Notes: generated by a model not told the origin, from the sequence alone. A stretch of 64,000 bases of DNA from Deltaproteobacteria bacterium HGW-Deltaproteobacteria-4 (GCA_002841765.1 PHAV01000010.1:1-64000), one strand, 5' to 3'. Positions 46,094 to 58,969 are shown, counted from the stretch's first letter. Numbers and translations are program-made.

Positions 46094-46882
46094 TCAGAAA
46101 TAACTCCTTGCACCGAGAAAACGTTCGCTATAGTAAGGATGGTGTAGCGATTCAATCTGGACGTTCTCGCCGGTGCGCGGTGCGTGGATGAAACGGTTTT
46201 CGCCGATGTAAAGGCCGACGTGGGACACGATCCCTTTTTTGCGGGTGGCAAAGAAGACAAGATCGCCAAGGCGTAATTCCTCTTTGCTGATGGCTTGACC
46301 GGCACTGTATTGCTGTTGTGAAACGCGAGGGAGATTCAGCCCGTTCAGGCGATAACTGACCATGGTCAATCCGCTGCAGTCGAATCCATCTTCGTCAGTC
46401 GTCCCCCCCCATCGATAAGGTATGCCGAGATAGCGCAGAGCGGTTTGGACGAGTTCGTTACGCAAATCACCGCTGTGAGTCTGGTCGATGTGGGCAATAG
46501 CATACTCTTGCGGGGCGACAATGTAAAAATCGGCAATCACTCCCTGTTCTTTGAGTCTGAGGGCTTGCGTCTGTGCCTCTTGCCACTCTCTGAAATTACC
46601 GAATCTGACCTTGTAAAGACCGGAGTCGTGGCGAAAATAGAAAGATTCCATCCCACGGCGGTCGAGGTCACTATCGAGGCGCACGGCGTTATCAAGATTA
46701 GCAAAGGCTCCGACCTGAATAGTATAGCCGAGGCGGGGCAGGGACGAGGCGATAATGGCGTTAAGCAGTTCGGCGATGGGATCAGGGGGATCAGTAGCGT
46801 TGACCGCCGGTGCCGACAGCGGCAATACCAGCAGGACCATGAACGGGAGTATGAGCGCGCAACGACGAAAGAACGGGTGCAT
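46094..46882 (-). CDS. SPOR-NlpC/P60 peptidoglycan hydrolase
   Basis: A 262-residue exported protein. After a signal peptide (ILPFMVLLVLPLSAPAVNA), residues ~50-125 form a SPOR domain (YTIQVGAFANLDNAVRL, YKVRFGNFREWQEA) that binds denuded glycan strands. The C-terminal ~120 residues are NlpC/P60 with catalytic Cys in DCSGLT, His in VSHVGLYIG and a third polar residue in FIHAPRTG. Such enzymes cleave D-gamma-glutamyl bonds in stem peptides. It is leftward and near the amidase-type genes only in function. Confidence 0.9.
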   Translation of the reverse strand: MHPFFRRCALILPFMVLLVLPLSAPAVNATDPPDPIAELLNAIIASSLPRLGYTIQVGAFANLDNAVRLDSDLDRRGMESFYFRHDSGLYKVRFGNFREWQEAQTQALRLKEQGVIADFYIVAPQEYAIAHIDQTHSGDLRNELVQTALRYLGIPYRWGGTTDEDGFDCSGLTMVSYRLNGLNLPRVSQQQYSAGQAISKEELRLGDLVFFATRKKGIVSHVGLYIGENRFIHAPRTGENVQIESLHHPYYSERFLGARSYF

Positions 46883-47031
46883 GAGCCATCCTGACTTTTT
46901 TTGCTGTTACAAAGTAAATTTGTTATATTCGGCTGTAAATATGGAATGACGGAGTATTATTCCATCCCGCCTTCCTTTATTCAAGAGATCAATCCTGCCT
47001 CTGCATGAAAACATTTCTGAGAGAATTAACT

Positions 47032-47508
47032 ATGCCCTCAACAACCGAACTTCTGGAACGCCTCAACTCACAGCGCGGCACTGAAATCCACGTCGGGCCG
47101 TGGCTGACCATCACTCAGGAGCGGATTGACGCTTTTGCCGAGGTGACCGGTGATGTGCAGTGGATTCATACCGATGTGGAGCGGGCCCGGCGCGAATCCC
47201 CCTACGGGACAACCGTTGCACACGGTTATCTCACCCTGTCATTGCTTCCCTGCCTTACCGAGAGTAACCATCCTGATTTCTTTGCCAGCAACTATCCGGG
47301 GATGCGCTATCGCGTTAATTATGGGCTCAATCGCGTCCGTTTCCCGGCGCCGGTCAAAGCCGGGGCCCGCATCCGCGCCCGCTCGACCCTCCTCGATTTC
47401 GAAGCGTTGCCCAAGTGCGTACAGATAATCTATCTGTTGACCATCGAGATTGAAGGGGAAGTGAAACCGGCCTGCATTGCCGAGTCGGTCGTCCGCGTCT
47501 ATCCTTGA
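47032..47508 (+). CDS. MaoC-type (R)-specific enoyl-CoA hydratase
   Basis: A 158-residue hotdog-fold protein. The catalytic pattern D-V-Q-W-I-H (Asp and His four residues apart) is in TGDVQWIHTDVERA, followed by GTTVAHGYLTLSLLP. This is the MaoC dehydratase family, close to NodN-like proteins. It hydrates (R)-enoyl-CoA. A start at 47032 fits family length better than an in-frame ATG at 47005. It lies before lepA without obvious link. Confidence 0.85.
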   Translation: MPSTTELLERLNSQRGTEIHVGPWLTITQERIDAFAEVTGDVQWIHTDVERARRESPYGTTVAHGYLTLSLLPCLTESNHPDFFASNYPGMRYRVNYGLNRVRFPAPVKAGARIRARSTLLDFEALPKCVQIIYLLTIEIEGEVKPACIAESVVRVYP

Positions 47509-47617
47509 GATTTTCAGCTTTTTCTTTACAAATCCCCCTCGTCTCGTATAAATTATGCGGTCGCATCAAGGCGCTGTTCTGTGCAGCGTCATCGTCGCTG
47601 CTTCGCAAAGGGAGTTC

Positions 47618-49417
47618 ATGGATACCACGCTGATTCGCAACTTTTCGATTATTGCTCATATTGATCACGGTAAATCGACCCTCGCCGACCGACTTCTGGA
47701 AGCGACGGGTGCGTTGCAGTCCCGCGAGATGTCAAATCAGTTCCTTGACAAGATGGATCTGGAACGGGAACGCGGGATCACCATCAAGGCCCAGGCGGTT
47801 CGCCTTAACTACACAGCTGACGACGGCAAGACCTATATTCTCAACCTCATCGATACGCCGGGGCATGTTGACTTTACCTATGAGGTCAGTCGTTCCCTGT
47901 CAGCTTGTGAAGGGGCATTGTTAGTCGTCGATGCTTCGCAGGGGGTGGAAGCCCAGACCCTCGCCAACGTTTATCTCGCCATTGATCAGAACCTTGAAGT
48001 CTTTCCGGTCCTCAACAAGATCGACCTGCCGGCGGCCGATCCGGCGCGGGTCAAGACGGAGATCGAAGAGATTATCGGTCTCGATACCTCCGATGCGGTG
48101 GAAGCGAGCGCCAAGGCAGGGATCGGCATCCACGAGATTCTCGAAGCAATCGTCAAGAAAGTCCCGCCGCCGCAGGGAGATGTTACGGCACCGCTGAAAG
48201 TCTTGATCTTCGATTCCTGGTACGATGCTTATCAGGGGGTCATCATTCTCGTCCGCGTCATTCATGGCACGGTTCGCAAGGGTGAGAAGATCTTCCTGAT
48301 GGCGAGTCGCAAGAGCCATGAAGTTTTGAAGGTTGGCGTCTTCACCCCGCATATGACTGAGGTCGATGAGCTCGGCCCCGGTGAAGTCGGCTTCCTGATC
48401 GCCGGCATCAAGGTTGTCTCCGATGCCAAGGTCGGCGACACCTTGACCCACTTCCATCGCCAGACCCCGGAAGCCTTCCCCGGTTTCAAAGTGGTCAATC
48501 CGATGGTCTTCTCCGGCCTCTATCCGATCGATAGCACCGAATACGATCTGCTGCGGGATGCCCTGGAGAAGCTGCGCTTGAACGATGCTTCCTTCTCCTT
48601 TGAGCCGGAGAACTCCATGGCTCTCGGTTTCGGCTTCCGCTGCGGTTTTCTCGGTCTTCTCCACCTCGAAATTATTCAGGAGCGCCTGGAGCGGGAATTC
48701 GGGGTCGATCTGATCACGACCGCACCGACCGTCCCTTTTCGGGTCACCACCACTAAAGGGGAAGTCATCACCGTCGAGAGTGCCAACAAGCTCCCGGAGC
48801 TTCAGTATATCGATTACATCGAAGAACCGTTTATCCTTGCCTCGATCCATGTGCCGAATGAATTTGTCGGCGCCGTCCTCGCCCTCTGTGAAGAGAAGCG
48901 CGGGGTGCAGCGGGAGATTCGTTATCTCACCGCGACCCGGATCATGATTATCTATGAACTCCCCCTCAATGAGATCGTTCTCGATTTTTATGACCGGCTC
49001 AAATCGATCAGTCGTGGCTATGCCTCCCTTGATTACGAACACCTCGATTATCGCCGCAGTGATTTGATCCGACTGAACGTCCTGATCAACGGCGATGCCG
49101 TTGATGCCCTCTCTCTCATTGTTCATCGCGACAAGGCGCAGTTTCGCGGTCGCGATCTGGTAGCCAAGATGCGGGAATTCATCCCCCGCCAGCAGTTTGA
49201 GGTCGCCATTCAAGCGGCGATCGGTACCAAGATCATTGCCCGTGAAACCGTCAAGGCATTGCGTAAGGACGTCACCGCCAAGTGCTATGGTGGCGATATC
49301 AGCCGTAAACGGAAGCTGCTCGAAAAGCAGAAAGAAGGGAAGAAGCGGATGAAGCAGGTCGGCAATGTCGAACTGCCGCAGGAAGCCTTTCTGGCTATTC
49401 TTAAAGTGAAAGAGTGA
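47618..49417 (+). CDS. lepA: Elongation factor 4
   Basis: A 599-residue translational GTPase. G1 is [14 protein letters not shown], the switch region has [15 protein letters not shown]3 is IDTPGHVDF and G4 is LNKIDLP. The LepA-specific C-terminal domain follows, with basic [19 protein letters not shown] near the end. It promotes back-translocation or ribosome biogenesis. The ATG at 47618 with AAGGGAG upstream matches the family start; a frame from 47555 is too long. lepB follows in an operon, as in many bacteria. Confidence 0.97.
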   Translation: MDTTLIRNFSIIAHIDHGKSTLADRLLEATGALQSREMSNQFLDKMDLERERGITIKAQAVRLNYTADDGKTYILNLIDTPGHVDFTYEVSRSLSACEGALLVVDASQGVEAQTLANVYLAIDQNLEVFPVLNKIDLPAADPARVKTEIEEIIGLDTSDAVEASAKAGIGIHEILEAIVKKVPPPQGDVTAPLKVLIFDSWYDAYQGVIILVRVIHGTVRKGEKIFLMASRKSHEVLKVGVFTPHMTEVDELGPGEVGFLIAGIKVVSDAKVGDTLTHFHRQTPEAFPGFKVVNPMVFSGLYPIDSTEYDLLRDALEKLRLNDASFSFEPENSMALGFGFRCGFLGLLHLEIIQERLEREFGVDLITTAPTVPFRVTTTKGEVITVESANKLPELQYIDYIEEPFILASIHVPNEFVGAVLALCEEKRGVQREIRYLTATRIMIIYELPLNEIVLDFYDRLKSISRGYASLDYEHLDYRRSDLIRLNVLINGDAVDALSLIVHRDKAQFRGRDLVAKMREFIPRQQFEVAIQAAIGTKIIARETVKALRKDVTAKCYGGDISRKRKLLEKQKEGKKRMKQVGNVELPQEAFLAILKVKE

Positions 49418-49418
49418 G

Positions 49419-50108
49419 ATGATGAGTGCTGCAGAAGAGAAGCAAGTTGAAGCTGCGCCGGAAGCTCCGGTGCTTGCGCCTAAACCGCACAGAACAAAGA
49501 CCAGGGAGTGGACGGAGTCGATCGTTGTTGCCCTGGTTCTGGCTCTGATTATTCGCACTTTTGTGATCCAGGCCTTCAAGATTCCTTCCGGGTCGATGGA
49601 GGATACCTTGCTGATCGGCGACCATCTCCTCGTCAGCAAATTCGTTTATGGCATGCAGATTCCCTTTACGGAGAAACGGATTTTGCGCTTCAAAGATCCG
49701 CAGCAAGGGGATGTAATCGTCTTTGAATTCCCCGAGGATCGGGATAAAAGTTACTTCGCAAAGCGGGATTTTATCAAACGAGTCGTCGGTGTCCCGGGAG
49801 ATGTGGTCGAAGTTCGGGATAAACAGGTCTATGTCAACGGTCTGAAGTACGAATTGCCCCAGGCCATTCATAAAGAAGCCGATACCATGCCGGCAAAATC
49901 TGGCCCGCGTGACTTCATGAAACCGGTCACTGTCCCCGCTGATTCTTACTTTGTCATGGGTGACAATCGCGACCGCTCCTATGACAGTCGCTTCTGGGGC
50001 TTTGTCACGGAGCCGGAGATCAAGGGGAAAGCCTTTATTAAATATTGGTCCTGGGATTCAGAGCGCCATTTGCCGCGGTTTAGTCGTATTGGTAAACTGA
50101 TTCATTAG
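49419..50108 (+). CDS. lepB: Signal peptidase I
   Basis: A 229-residue membrane protease. An N-terminal cytoplasmic stretch leads to one helix (TESIVVALVLALIIRTFVI). Box B PSGSMEDTLLIGD holds the catalytic Ser, box D FIKRVVGVPGD the Lys, and box E MGDNRDRSYDSRFWG is clear. It removes signal peptides of exported proteins. The start lies 1 bp after the lepA stop. Confidence 0.95.
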   Translation: MMSAAEEKQVEAAPEAPVLAPKPHRTKTREWTESIVVALVLALIIRTFVIQAFKIPSGSMEDTLLIGDHLLVSKFVYGMQIPFTEKRILRFKDPQQGDVIVFEFPEDRDKSYFAKRDFIKRVVGVPGDVVEVRDKQVYVNGLKYELPQAIHKEADTMPAKSGPRDFMKPVTVPADSYFVMGDNRDRSYDSRFWGFVTEPEIKGKAFIKYWSWDSERHLPRFSRIGKLIH

Positions 50109-50220
50109 CCCGTAATGCCCCGGCAAAAATCGATCATAACTAAAATTCTTCCGTTGACTTTCTGCCACTGCTCTTGGTAGGATTCGCGAAATTTTGAACA
50201 GCAGTTTCTGTCCCTTTTAA

Positions 50221-50318
50221 GTCGATCCTGTGAGGTTGACAAAGGTACTCATGAACACAAAAACTTTAGTCATTTTGAGAATACCTTTCTACTCAAGCAG
50301 TGGAGAGGTATTTTTTTT
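50221..50318 (+). promoter_or_regulatory. PyrR-type transcription attenuator of the pyr operon
   Basis: Three exclusive RNA structures are readable. The PyrR-binding hairpin spans 50221-50240, a 7-bp stem capped by the hexaloop CUGUGA, which fits the PyrR loop CNGNGA; bases 50224-50237 match the consensus ARUCCNGNGAGGYU at 13 of 14 positions. The antiterminator pairs AAAGGTACTCA (50241-50251) with TGAG-AA-TACCTTT (50276-50287). The terminator pairs 50280-50292 with 50300-50312 (two G-U pairs) and runs into eight T residues (50311-50318). In the Bacillus model, PyrR with UMP stabilises the first hairpin and so permits termination. Pairing was done by eye. Confidence 0.85.
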
Positions 50319-50343
50319 GTCCCAACCCCGATCAAAGAGGTGA
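50251..50343 (+). CDS. Possible 30-residue leader ORF across the pyr attenuator
   Basis: ATG at 50251 has AAAGG five bases upstream. The frame covers the terminator, includes Phe codons over its T-run (GEVFFLS) and stops at TGA 50341-50343, five bases before the pyrR ATG. It may be a leader peptide that couples translation to attenuation, or chance; its codons have no obvious signal. Translation is unproven. Confidence 0.35.
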   Translation: MNTKTLVILRIPFYSSSGEVFFLSQPRSKR

Positions 50344-50347
50344 TTGA

Positions 50348-50878
50348 ATGTCGCAAGATACGGTAATTCTTGATCAGGCTGGAATCGCCCGGGCGTTGAC
50401 CCGGATTGCGCACGAAATTCTGGAAAAGAACAAGGGGACTGAGGATCTGGTCCTGGTCGGGATCCGCAGTGGCGGGGATCATCTGGCACGACTGTTGCGC
50501 GACCGGATTGCCGAGATTGAAGGGGTGGAGATCCCTCTTGGGACGGTCGACATTACCATGTATCGCGACGATATCAGCTCGCGCGGTACCCTGCCGGTCG
50601 GTAAAACAGAGATTCCCTTTGCTCTCGATGGTAAGAAGATCATCCTCGTCGACGAAGTCATCTTTACCGGGCGGACGATTCGCGCTGCTCTCGACGCCCT
50701 CATCGATATCGGTCGTCCCGACTGTATCCAGTTGGCGGTATTGATCGATCGCGGCCACCGGGAGTTGCCGATCCGTCCGGACTTTGTCGGACGCAATGTG
50801 CCGACCGCCCGCGATGAAGATATCTGTGTCTTTTTCGATCATGCGCAACCGATTGAAGTGCGCCTGGTTAAATCCTAA
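50348..50878 (+). CDS. pyrR: PyrR bifunctional regulator / uracil phosphoribosyltransferase
   Basis: A 176-residue PyrR, standard in length. The PRPP-binding loop is [20 protein letters not shown]. The flexible-loop region [15 protein letters not shown] and [17 protein letters not shown] (RNA-contacting basic residues) are typical. It senses UMP and UTP by binding leader RNA and may also make UMP from uracil. The attenuator it would bind lies 108 bp before its own start. pyrB follows after 22 bp. Confidence 0.95.
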   Translation: MSQDTVILDQAGIARALTRIAHEILEKNKGTEDLVLVGIRSGGDHLARLLRDRIAEIEGVEIPLGTVDITMYRDDISSRGTLPVGKTEIPFALDGKKIILVDEVIFTGRTIRAALDALIDIGRPDCIQLAVLIDRGHRELPIRPDFVGRNVPTARDEDICVFFDHAQPIEVRLVKS

Positions 50879-50900
50879 CCTTACTTTCAGGAGAAGAGCG

Positions 50901-51830
50901 ATGTCATTTCGGCACAAGCACATCATTGCCCTGCGTGATCTCAGTAAGGACGATATCGAGCAACTACTCAATACCGCCGAAAGTATGCGTGAGATCAACA
51001 GCCGTGAGATTAAAAAAGTCCCGACCCTGCGCGGCAAGACGATTATCAACCTTTTTTACGAATCATCGACCCGCACCCGCACCTCCTTTGAAATTGCCGG
51101 CAAGCGCCTCTCCGCCGATACGGTCAATATAACTTCGTCGAGCAGTTCGGCGACCAAGGGCGAGACGCTTGCCGACACCGCCCTGAATCTCCTGGCGATG
51201 AAGCCCGATATCATCGTCATGCGTCATGCCGTCTCGGGGAGTCATTATTTCCTTGCCGAGAAGGTCAATTGTTCGATTATCAATGCCGGCGATGGTGCCC
51301 ACGAGCATCCTTCCCAGGGTCTTCTCGACATGTTGACGATCAAGGATAAATTCGGCCGTCTTGACGGGCTCAAGGTGGCGATTGTCGGTGACATTACCCA
51401 CAGTCGTGTTGCTCGTTCCAATATTCAGGGGCTGACCAAGATGGGATCGTCGGTTTTTGTTGCCGGTCCGCCGACAATGATCCCTCCCGGCGTCGAGCGT
51501 CTCGGCAATGTCACGGTCTGCGCAACGATGAAGGATGCGATTCAGGATGCCGACGTGGTGATGATGCTGCGCATTCAGCAGGAGCGGCAGGGCAAGACGC
51601 TGATGCCGAATGCCCGCGAGTATTCCCGTTATTTCGGACTGAACCCGCAGAATCTCCAATATGCCAAGCCGAACGCCATGGTCATGCATCCCGGTCCGAT
51701 CAATCGCGGCGTAGAAATGTCTTCCTATGTCGTTGATGGCAGCCAGTCGCACATCCTCAAGCAGGTGGAGAATGGCGTAGCAGTACGGATGGCGATGCTA
51801 TATCACGTCTGCGGCGGCGAAATGGAATGA
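50901..51830 (+). CDS. pyrB: Aspartate carbamoyltransferase catalytic subunit
   Basis: A 309-residue ATCase. The carbamoyl-phosphate motif is [11 protein letters not shown], the aspartate-binding part has [12 protein letters not shown], and [10 protein letters not shown] is near the C-terminus. The ATG at 50901 with AGGAGAAG upstream is preferred; the long upstream frame inside pyrR is spurious. No pyrI regulatory subunit is found, consistent with control by PyrR. It makes carbamoyl-aspartate in the second step of UMP synthesis. Confidence 0.96.
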   Translation: MSFRHKHIIALRDLSKDDIEQLLNTAESMREINSREIKKVPTLRGKTIINLFYESSTRTRTSFEIAGKRLSADTVNITSSSSSATKGETLADTALNLLAMKPDIIVMRHAVSGSHYFLAEKVNCSIINAGDGAHEHPSQGLLDMLTIKDKFGRLDGLKVAIVGDITHSRVARSNIQGLTKMGSSVFVAGPPTMIPPGVERLGNVTVCATMKDAIQDADVVMMLRIQQERQGKTLMPNAREYSRYFGLNPQNLQYAKPNAMVMHPGPINRGVEMSSYVVDGSQSHILKQVENGVAVRMAMLYHVCGGEME

Positions 51831-51840
51831 AACGGCCGCT

Positions 51841-51945
51841 TTTCCGCCAGCTCGGCGTAAGTCTTCGGGTTCGCTTGTGCGGCGTAGCTTGCTACGCCTC
51901 CGCGCTCTCCCTCGACAGCCTTGATCTGACGAAAAATCGACCATT
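51841..51945. repeat. Palindrome-containing intergenic block, possible dispersed repeat
   Basis: Between pyrB and pyrC lies a GC-rich stretch centred on GGCGTAGC TT GCTACGCC (51881-51898). Its CTCCGCG and TCGACAGCC flanks look like intergenic repeats I associate with Geobacter-type genomes. Only one copy is seen in the window, so the repeat status is inference. Confidence 0.4.
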
Positions 51946-51983
51946 TCCCCTTAACCTTTATTGCTACGAAGCGAGGTAATCAT

Positions 51984-53258
51984 ATGAATCTCTTGATCAA
52001 GAACGGCCGGATCATTGATCCGACACAAAATCTCGACCAGACCTGCGACCTGCTGGTCGAAAATGGGAAAATCAAAGAGATCGGCAATAAACTTGTCGCT
52101 CCGTCCGATGTGCAGAGTATCGATGCTTCCGGCTGTTATGTGACACCGGGACTCATCGATATGCACGTCCATCTGCGCGATCCCGGTCTCGAGTATAAGG
52201 AAGATATCGTCAGCGGCACCAAAGCGGCCGTGTCCGGCGGTTTTACCTCTGTCTGCTGCATGCCGAACACTAAGCCGGCCATCGACAACAAAGCGGTGGC
52301 GAGCTATATCATCAACAAAGCCAAAGCAGAAGGGTTCTGCAACGTCTTTCCGGTCGGTTCGATTACCCAGGGCTCAAAAGGGGACGCCTTGGCAGAGATG
52401 GGTGAATTGAAGGAGTCGGGCTGCGTCGCCGTCTCCGATGACGGCCATCCGGTGAAGAGTTCCGAGTTGATGCGACGCGCCCTGCAGTATGCAAATGGGA
52501 TCGGTATCCCTCTGATCACCCACGCTGAAGATCTCGAGCTGGTCGGCGCCGGGACGATGAACGAGGGCTTTACCTCCACCGAGCTTGGTCTGAAAGGGAT
52601 CCCCCACGTTGCCGAAGATATCGCCACCTCCCGCGATGTTCTCCTCGCCGAGTACACCGGCGCCCCGATTCATATTGCCCATGTTTCGACCTTAGGTTCG
52701 GTGCAGATCATTCGCGAAGCGAAGGGGAGGGGGGTCAAGGTCACCTGCGAGACCGCGCCCCATTATTTTACCCTTACCGACGATGCGGTGCGCGGGTACA
52801 ATACCAATGCCAAGATGAATCCGCCTTTGCGCGAAGCCGCCGATGTCGCGGCGATCAAGGCCGGCCTGCAGGACGGCACCATCGACTGTATCGCCACTGA
52901 CCATGCACCGCATCATATTGACGAAAAGGATGTTGAGTTTGATGTAGCGCTGAACGGGATTGTCGGTCTCGAAACCTCTCTGCCGTTATCCCTGAAACTG
53001 GTGAGTGAGGGGGTCTTGACCCTTGCGCAACTGGTTGAAAAGATGTCATGTAACCCAGCGAAAATCCTCAGTCTTGATCGCGGGACCCTGGCGGTCGGCG
53101 CGACTGCCGATTTGACGATTATCGATCCGGTCACCACCTGGAAGGTTGCAGCGGAAAAACTGGCAAGCAAGTCGAAAAATTCACCCTTTCTCGGCTGGGA
53201 AGTGCAAGGATGTGCCAAGGCAACGATTGTCGGCGGCGAGATTAAATTTCAACGGTAA
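51984..53258 (+). CDS. pyrC: Dihydroorotase
   Basis: A 424-residue class I dihydroorotase. The zinc-binding motif is [10 protein letters not shown]; further His ligands appear in LITHAEDLE and IHIAHVSTL, and a catalytic Asp in IATDHAPHH. It closes carbamoyl-aspartate to dihydroorotate. The gene has AAGCGAGG ahead of its ATG and is separated from pyrB by 153 bp, which holds the palindromic block. Confidence 0.96.
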   Translation: MNLLIKNGRIIDPTQNLDQTCDLLVENGKIKEIGNKLVAPSDVQSIDASGCYVTPGLIDMHVHLRDPGLEYKEDIVSGTKAAVSGGFTSVCCMPNTKPAIDNKAVASYIINKAKAEGFCNVFPVGSITQGSKGDALAEMGELKESGCVAVSDDGHPVKSSELMRRALQYANGIGIPLITHAEDLELVGAGTMNEGFTSTELGLKGIPHVAEDIATSRDVLLAEYTGAPIHIAHVSTLGSVQIIREAKGRGVKVTCETAPHYFTLTDDAVRGYNTNAKMNPPLREAADVAAIKAGLQDGTIDCIATDHAPHHIDEKDVEFDVALNGIVGLETSLPLSLKLVSEGVLTLAQLVEKMSCNPAKILSLDRGTLAVGATADLTIIDPVTTWKVAAEKLASKSKNSPFLGWEVQGCAKATIVGGEIKFQR

Positions 53259-53273
53259 TTAATTCACCAATCA

Positions 53274-53298
53274 TAAGGGCGAAAAATTTTCGCCCTTA
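53274..53298. terminator. Perfect inverted repeat between pyrC and carA
   Basis: TAAGGGCGAAAA / TTTTCGCCCTTA, a 12-bp arm on each side of a single A. There is no long T-run, so it is likely a processing or partial-attenuation hairpin rather than a full terminator. Confidence 0.5.
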
Positions 53299-53326
53299 CA
53301 AAAACGATATGTTTCAGGAGAAATAC

Positions 53327-54457
53327 ATGAAAGCAGTTCTAGCCCTGGCCGACGGGCGCATCTTTACCGGAAAATCCTTCGGCGCAACGGGCGAAGCCCT
53401 CGGCGAAGTCGTCTTTAATACCGCCATGAGCGGTTACCAGGAAGTCCTCACCGACCCTTCCTACAAGGGGCAGATGGTCACCATGACCTACACCCAGATC
53501 GGTAACACCGGCATCAATTCCGAGGATATCGAGAGCCGCGGCCTCTTCCTTTCCGGTTTTATCGTCAAAGAGTATCAGGATTGCTACTCCAACTGGCGGG
53601 CGACCATGAGCCTCGATGCCTATCTCAAGGAGAACAGCATCGTCGCCATTCACGGTATCGACACCCGCGCCCTGACCCGCCATCTGCGTGATCACGGCGC
53701 TCAGAACGGCATTATCTCGACGATCGATTTCGATCCCGCCAGTCTGCTCCGTAAAGTGCGTGCTCAGCCGAGCATGGCCGGCCTTGATCTCGCCTCCGGT
53801 GTTTCCTGCGAAAAACCATATCAGTGGAACGAAGGGACCTGGCAATTAGGAAGCGGCTATCCGCAGGTCGATAGCAGTCAGCTTAAATACAAAGTCGTCG
53901 CCTACGACTTCGGCATCAAGTACAACATCCTCCGCTGTCTGGTCGATGCCGGCTGCGATGTCACCGTCGTTCCCGCCACCTTCCCGGCGGAAGCGGTGCT
54001 GGCGATGAATCCCGACGGTATCTTCTTCAGCAACGGTCCCGGTGACCCCGAGCCGGTGCTGGCCGCGCAGGAGATTATTCGCGCCTTTGTCGGCAAGAAG
54101 CCGATCTTCGGCATCTGTCTCGGTCATCAGCTCATGGGTCTCGCTCTTGGTGGCCGGACGATGAAGCTCCCCTTCGGCAATCACGGTTCCAATCTGCCGG
54201 TCGTCGATCATGCCACCGGCAAGGTGGAGATTACCGCCCAGAATCACGGCTTCTGTGTCGATCTCGATTCCGTGGCGGAGATCTGTGAGCTTGCGCACGA
54301 AAATCTTAACGACCAGACGGTCGAGGGGATTCGCCACAAGAGTCTGCCGATCTTCTCGGTGCAGCATCATCCGGAAGCCTCGCCCGGTCCACATGATTCG
54401 CAGTATCTCTTTGGCCGTTTCGTTGAGTTGATGGAGAAGGAACGCGCCACGGCATGA
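53327..54457 (+). CDS. carA: Carbamoyl-phosphate synthetase small subunit
   Basis: A 376-residue glutamine amidotransferase subunit. The N-terminal CarA domain has GYQEVLTDPSYKGQ; the class I amidotransferase triad is Cys in GICLGHQLMG and His-Glu in VQHHPEASPGP. It supplies ammonia from glutamine to CarB. The ATG at 53327 with CAGGAG upstream is chosen over 53309. Unlike the usual carAB pair, three other genes separate it from carB. Confidence 0.96.
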   Translation: MKAVLALADGRIFTGKSFGATGEALGEVVFNTAMSGYQEVLTDPSYKGQMVTMTYTQIGNTGINSEDIESRGLFLSGFIVKEYQDCYSNWRATMSLDAYLKENSIVAIHGIDTRALTRHLRDHGAQNGIISTIDFDPASLLRKVRAQPSMAGLDLASGVSCEKPYQWNEGTWQLGSGYPQVDSSQLKYKVVAYDFGIKYNILRCLVDAGCDVTVVPATFPAEAVLAMNPDGIFFSNGPGDPEPVLAAQEIIRAFVGKKPIFGICLGHQLMGLALGGRTMKLPFGNHGSNLPVVDHATGKVEITAQNHGFCVDLDSVAEICELAHENLNDQTVEGIRHKSLPIFSVQHHPEASPGPHDSQYLFGRFVELMEKERATA

Positions 54458-54783
54458 GAACCGTCGTCCTGCTGGTCATATCGAATATCTTTATGACTTT
54501 TGCCTGGTACGCGCACCTCAAGCACCTGCACAATCGCCACTGGTTCATCGCCGTCCTTCTTTCGTGGGGGATCGCTTTTTTCGAATATCTGGTCATGGTG
54601 CCGGCCAATCGCATCGGTTACAATGGCAGTTTTACTCTGGCCCAGCTCAAGATCACTCAGGAGGTGATCACACTTTGTGTATTCATCCCCTTTGCGGTCT
54701 TTTACATGGGGGTGCCGCTCAAGTGGGATTATCTCTGGTCCGGGTGTTGCATGGCCGGCGCGGTTTATTTTATTTTTCGATGA
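54454..54783 (+). CDS. DMT-family / DUF486 membrane protein
   Basis: A 109-residue protein with four hydrophobic helices and the conserved DUF486 stretch FFEYLVMVPANRIGYNG, followed by QLKITQEVITL. The family is of the drug/metabolite-transporter type with no fixed substrate. Its ATG overlaps the carA stop by 4 bp, so it is translated with carA. It is not an expected pyr gene. Confidence 0.85.
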   Translation: MRTVVLLVISNIFMTFAWYAHLKHLHNRHWFIAVLLSWGIAFFEYLVMVPANRIGYNGSFTLAQLKITQEVITLCVFIPFAVFYMGVPLKWDYLWSGCCMAGAVYFIFR

Positions 54784-54787
54784 GTTG

Positions 54788-55213
54788 ATGATGGAAAACA
54801 AAGAGATCGCCGACATTGTTGCCGCTTACTGCGCCGAACGTCCGGAGATCGTCGCCTGTTACCTCTTTGGCTCGCAGGCCACAGGAAAGGCGCGGTCTGA
54901 CAGCGACGTTGATCTTGGTTTTCTGCTGAAGAGTGATATCCCACGAAGTAACTATACCGACCTGAGTCTTGAATATTTTGTACGACTTTCCAGAATGTTA
55001 CGGCAGGACATTCATCCGCTGATTATGAACAGTGCCGGCGAGTTGGTCCTGGAACAGATTTTTCGTAAAGGGATGTCGATCTATGGTGGGGATTCCTTCG
55101 ACTGCGCCTATTTCCGCATGGTACAAACGGTGCAGATCGCTGAATTCTCTCCGCTTCGCAAACTGACGGAAGATTCGTTTCTGGCGAGACTGAAGGAAAA
55201 GTACAATGGTTGA
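54788..55213 (+). CDS. mntA: MntA-type nucleotidyltransferase antitoxin
   Basis: A 141-residue minimal nucleotidyltransferase. The catalytic pattern G-S-x(9-11)-D-x-D is visible as FGSQATGKARSDSDVDLGF. In HepT/MntA (type VII) systems this antitoxin adds AMP to a tyrosine of the HEPN toxin. It overlaps the next gene by 8 bp, as in such pairs. ATG codons at 54788 and 54791 are both possible; 4 bp separate it from the DUF486 gene. Confidence 0.88.
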   Translation: MMENKEIADIVAAYCAERPEIVACYLFGSQATGKARSDSDVDLGFLLKSDIPRSNYTDLSLEYFVRLSRMLRQDIHPLIMNSAGELVLEQIFRKGMSIYGGDSFDCAYFRMVQTVQIAEFSPLRKLTEDSFLARLKEKYNG

Positions 55214-55622
55214 TCGCCGCATTATTATAGAAAAGGCTGACACTATAGAGCAGAGTCTGCAACGGGTTGTCGAACGTCGGGGGAGCAACTGCGCAGTGTT
55301 CTCAGCCGATCGTGATTTGCAGGATAGCGTGATTCTTCACCTTATGCAGGCCGTGCAGGGTTGTATTGATTTGGCTGCACACGTCGTAAGTGACGAAGGT
55401 TTAGGTGTTGCTTCCAGTACCCGTGATTTTTTCTATATCCTCTCCGATAAGAAACTGATTGAGGCTGAATTAAGCGAGAAGATGGTCAAGGCGGTCGGCT
55501 TCCGTAACCTGTTAGCTCACGAATATGCCAAACTTGATCTAGCTCAGGTGTACGCTATCGCCACTGAGGGGGTTCGCGATCTGGAAGCTTTTCTAGCCGC
55601 TATGCTACGGCGGTTTGTGTGA
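55206..55622 (+). CDS. hepT: HepT-like HEPN toxin
   Basis: A 138-residue helical HEPN protein. The RNase motif R-x4-H-x-Y is exact: RNLLAHEY, where the Tyr is the residue modified by MntA in known pairs. Helices with QAVQGCIDLAAHVVSD and TEGVRDLEAFLAAML frame it. It is probably an RNA-cleaving toxin neutralised by the preceding antitoxin. The location just before carB means the pair is read with the pyr operon unless it has its own promoter. Confidence 0.88.
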   Translation: MVDRRIIIEKADTIEQSLQRVVERRGSNCAVFSADRDLQDSVILHLMQAVQGCIDLAAHVVSDEGLGVASSTRDFFYILSDKKLIEAELSEKMVKAVGFRNLLAHEYAKLDLAQVYAIATEGVRDLEAFLAAMLRRFV

Positions 55623-55713
55623 TTGCATTTGTTGCTTTCATCGTTCTCATGTTTAATGTCTTAACTAAACGTTATTTCGCAGACGCTCTACATAATTCAA
55701 GGAGTTCACAGTA

Positions 55714-58956
<3,243 letters not shown>

Positions 58957-58969
58957 ACTCGTTTGAAGA

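Noticed and set aside
47921-49639. A 572-residue frame opposite lepA
   Set aside because: It covers lepA and the start of lepB and shows no domain; it follows from strong codon bias on the sense strand.
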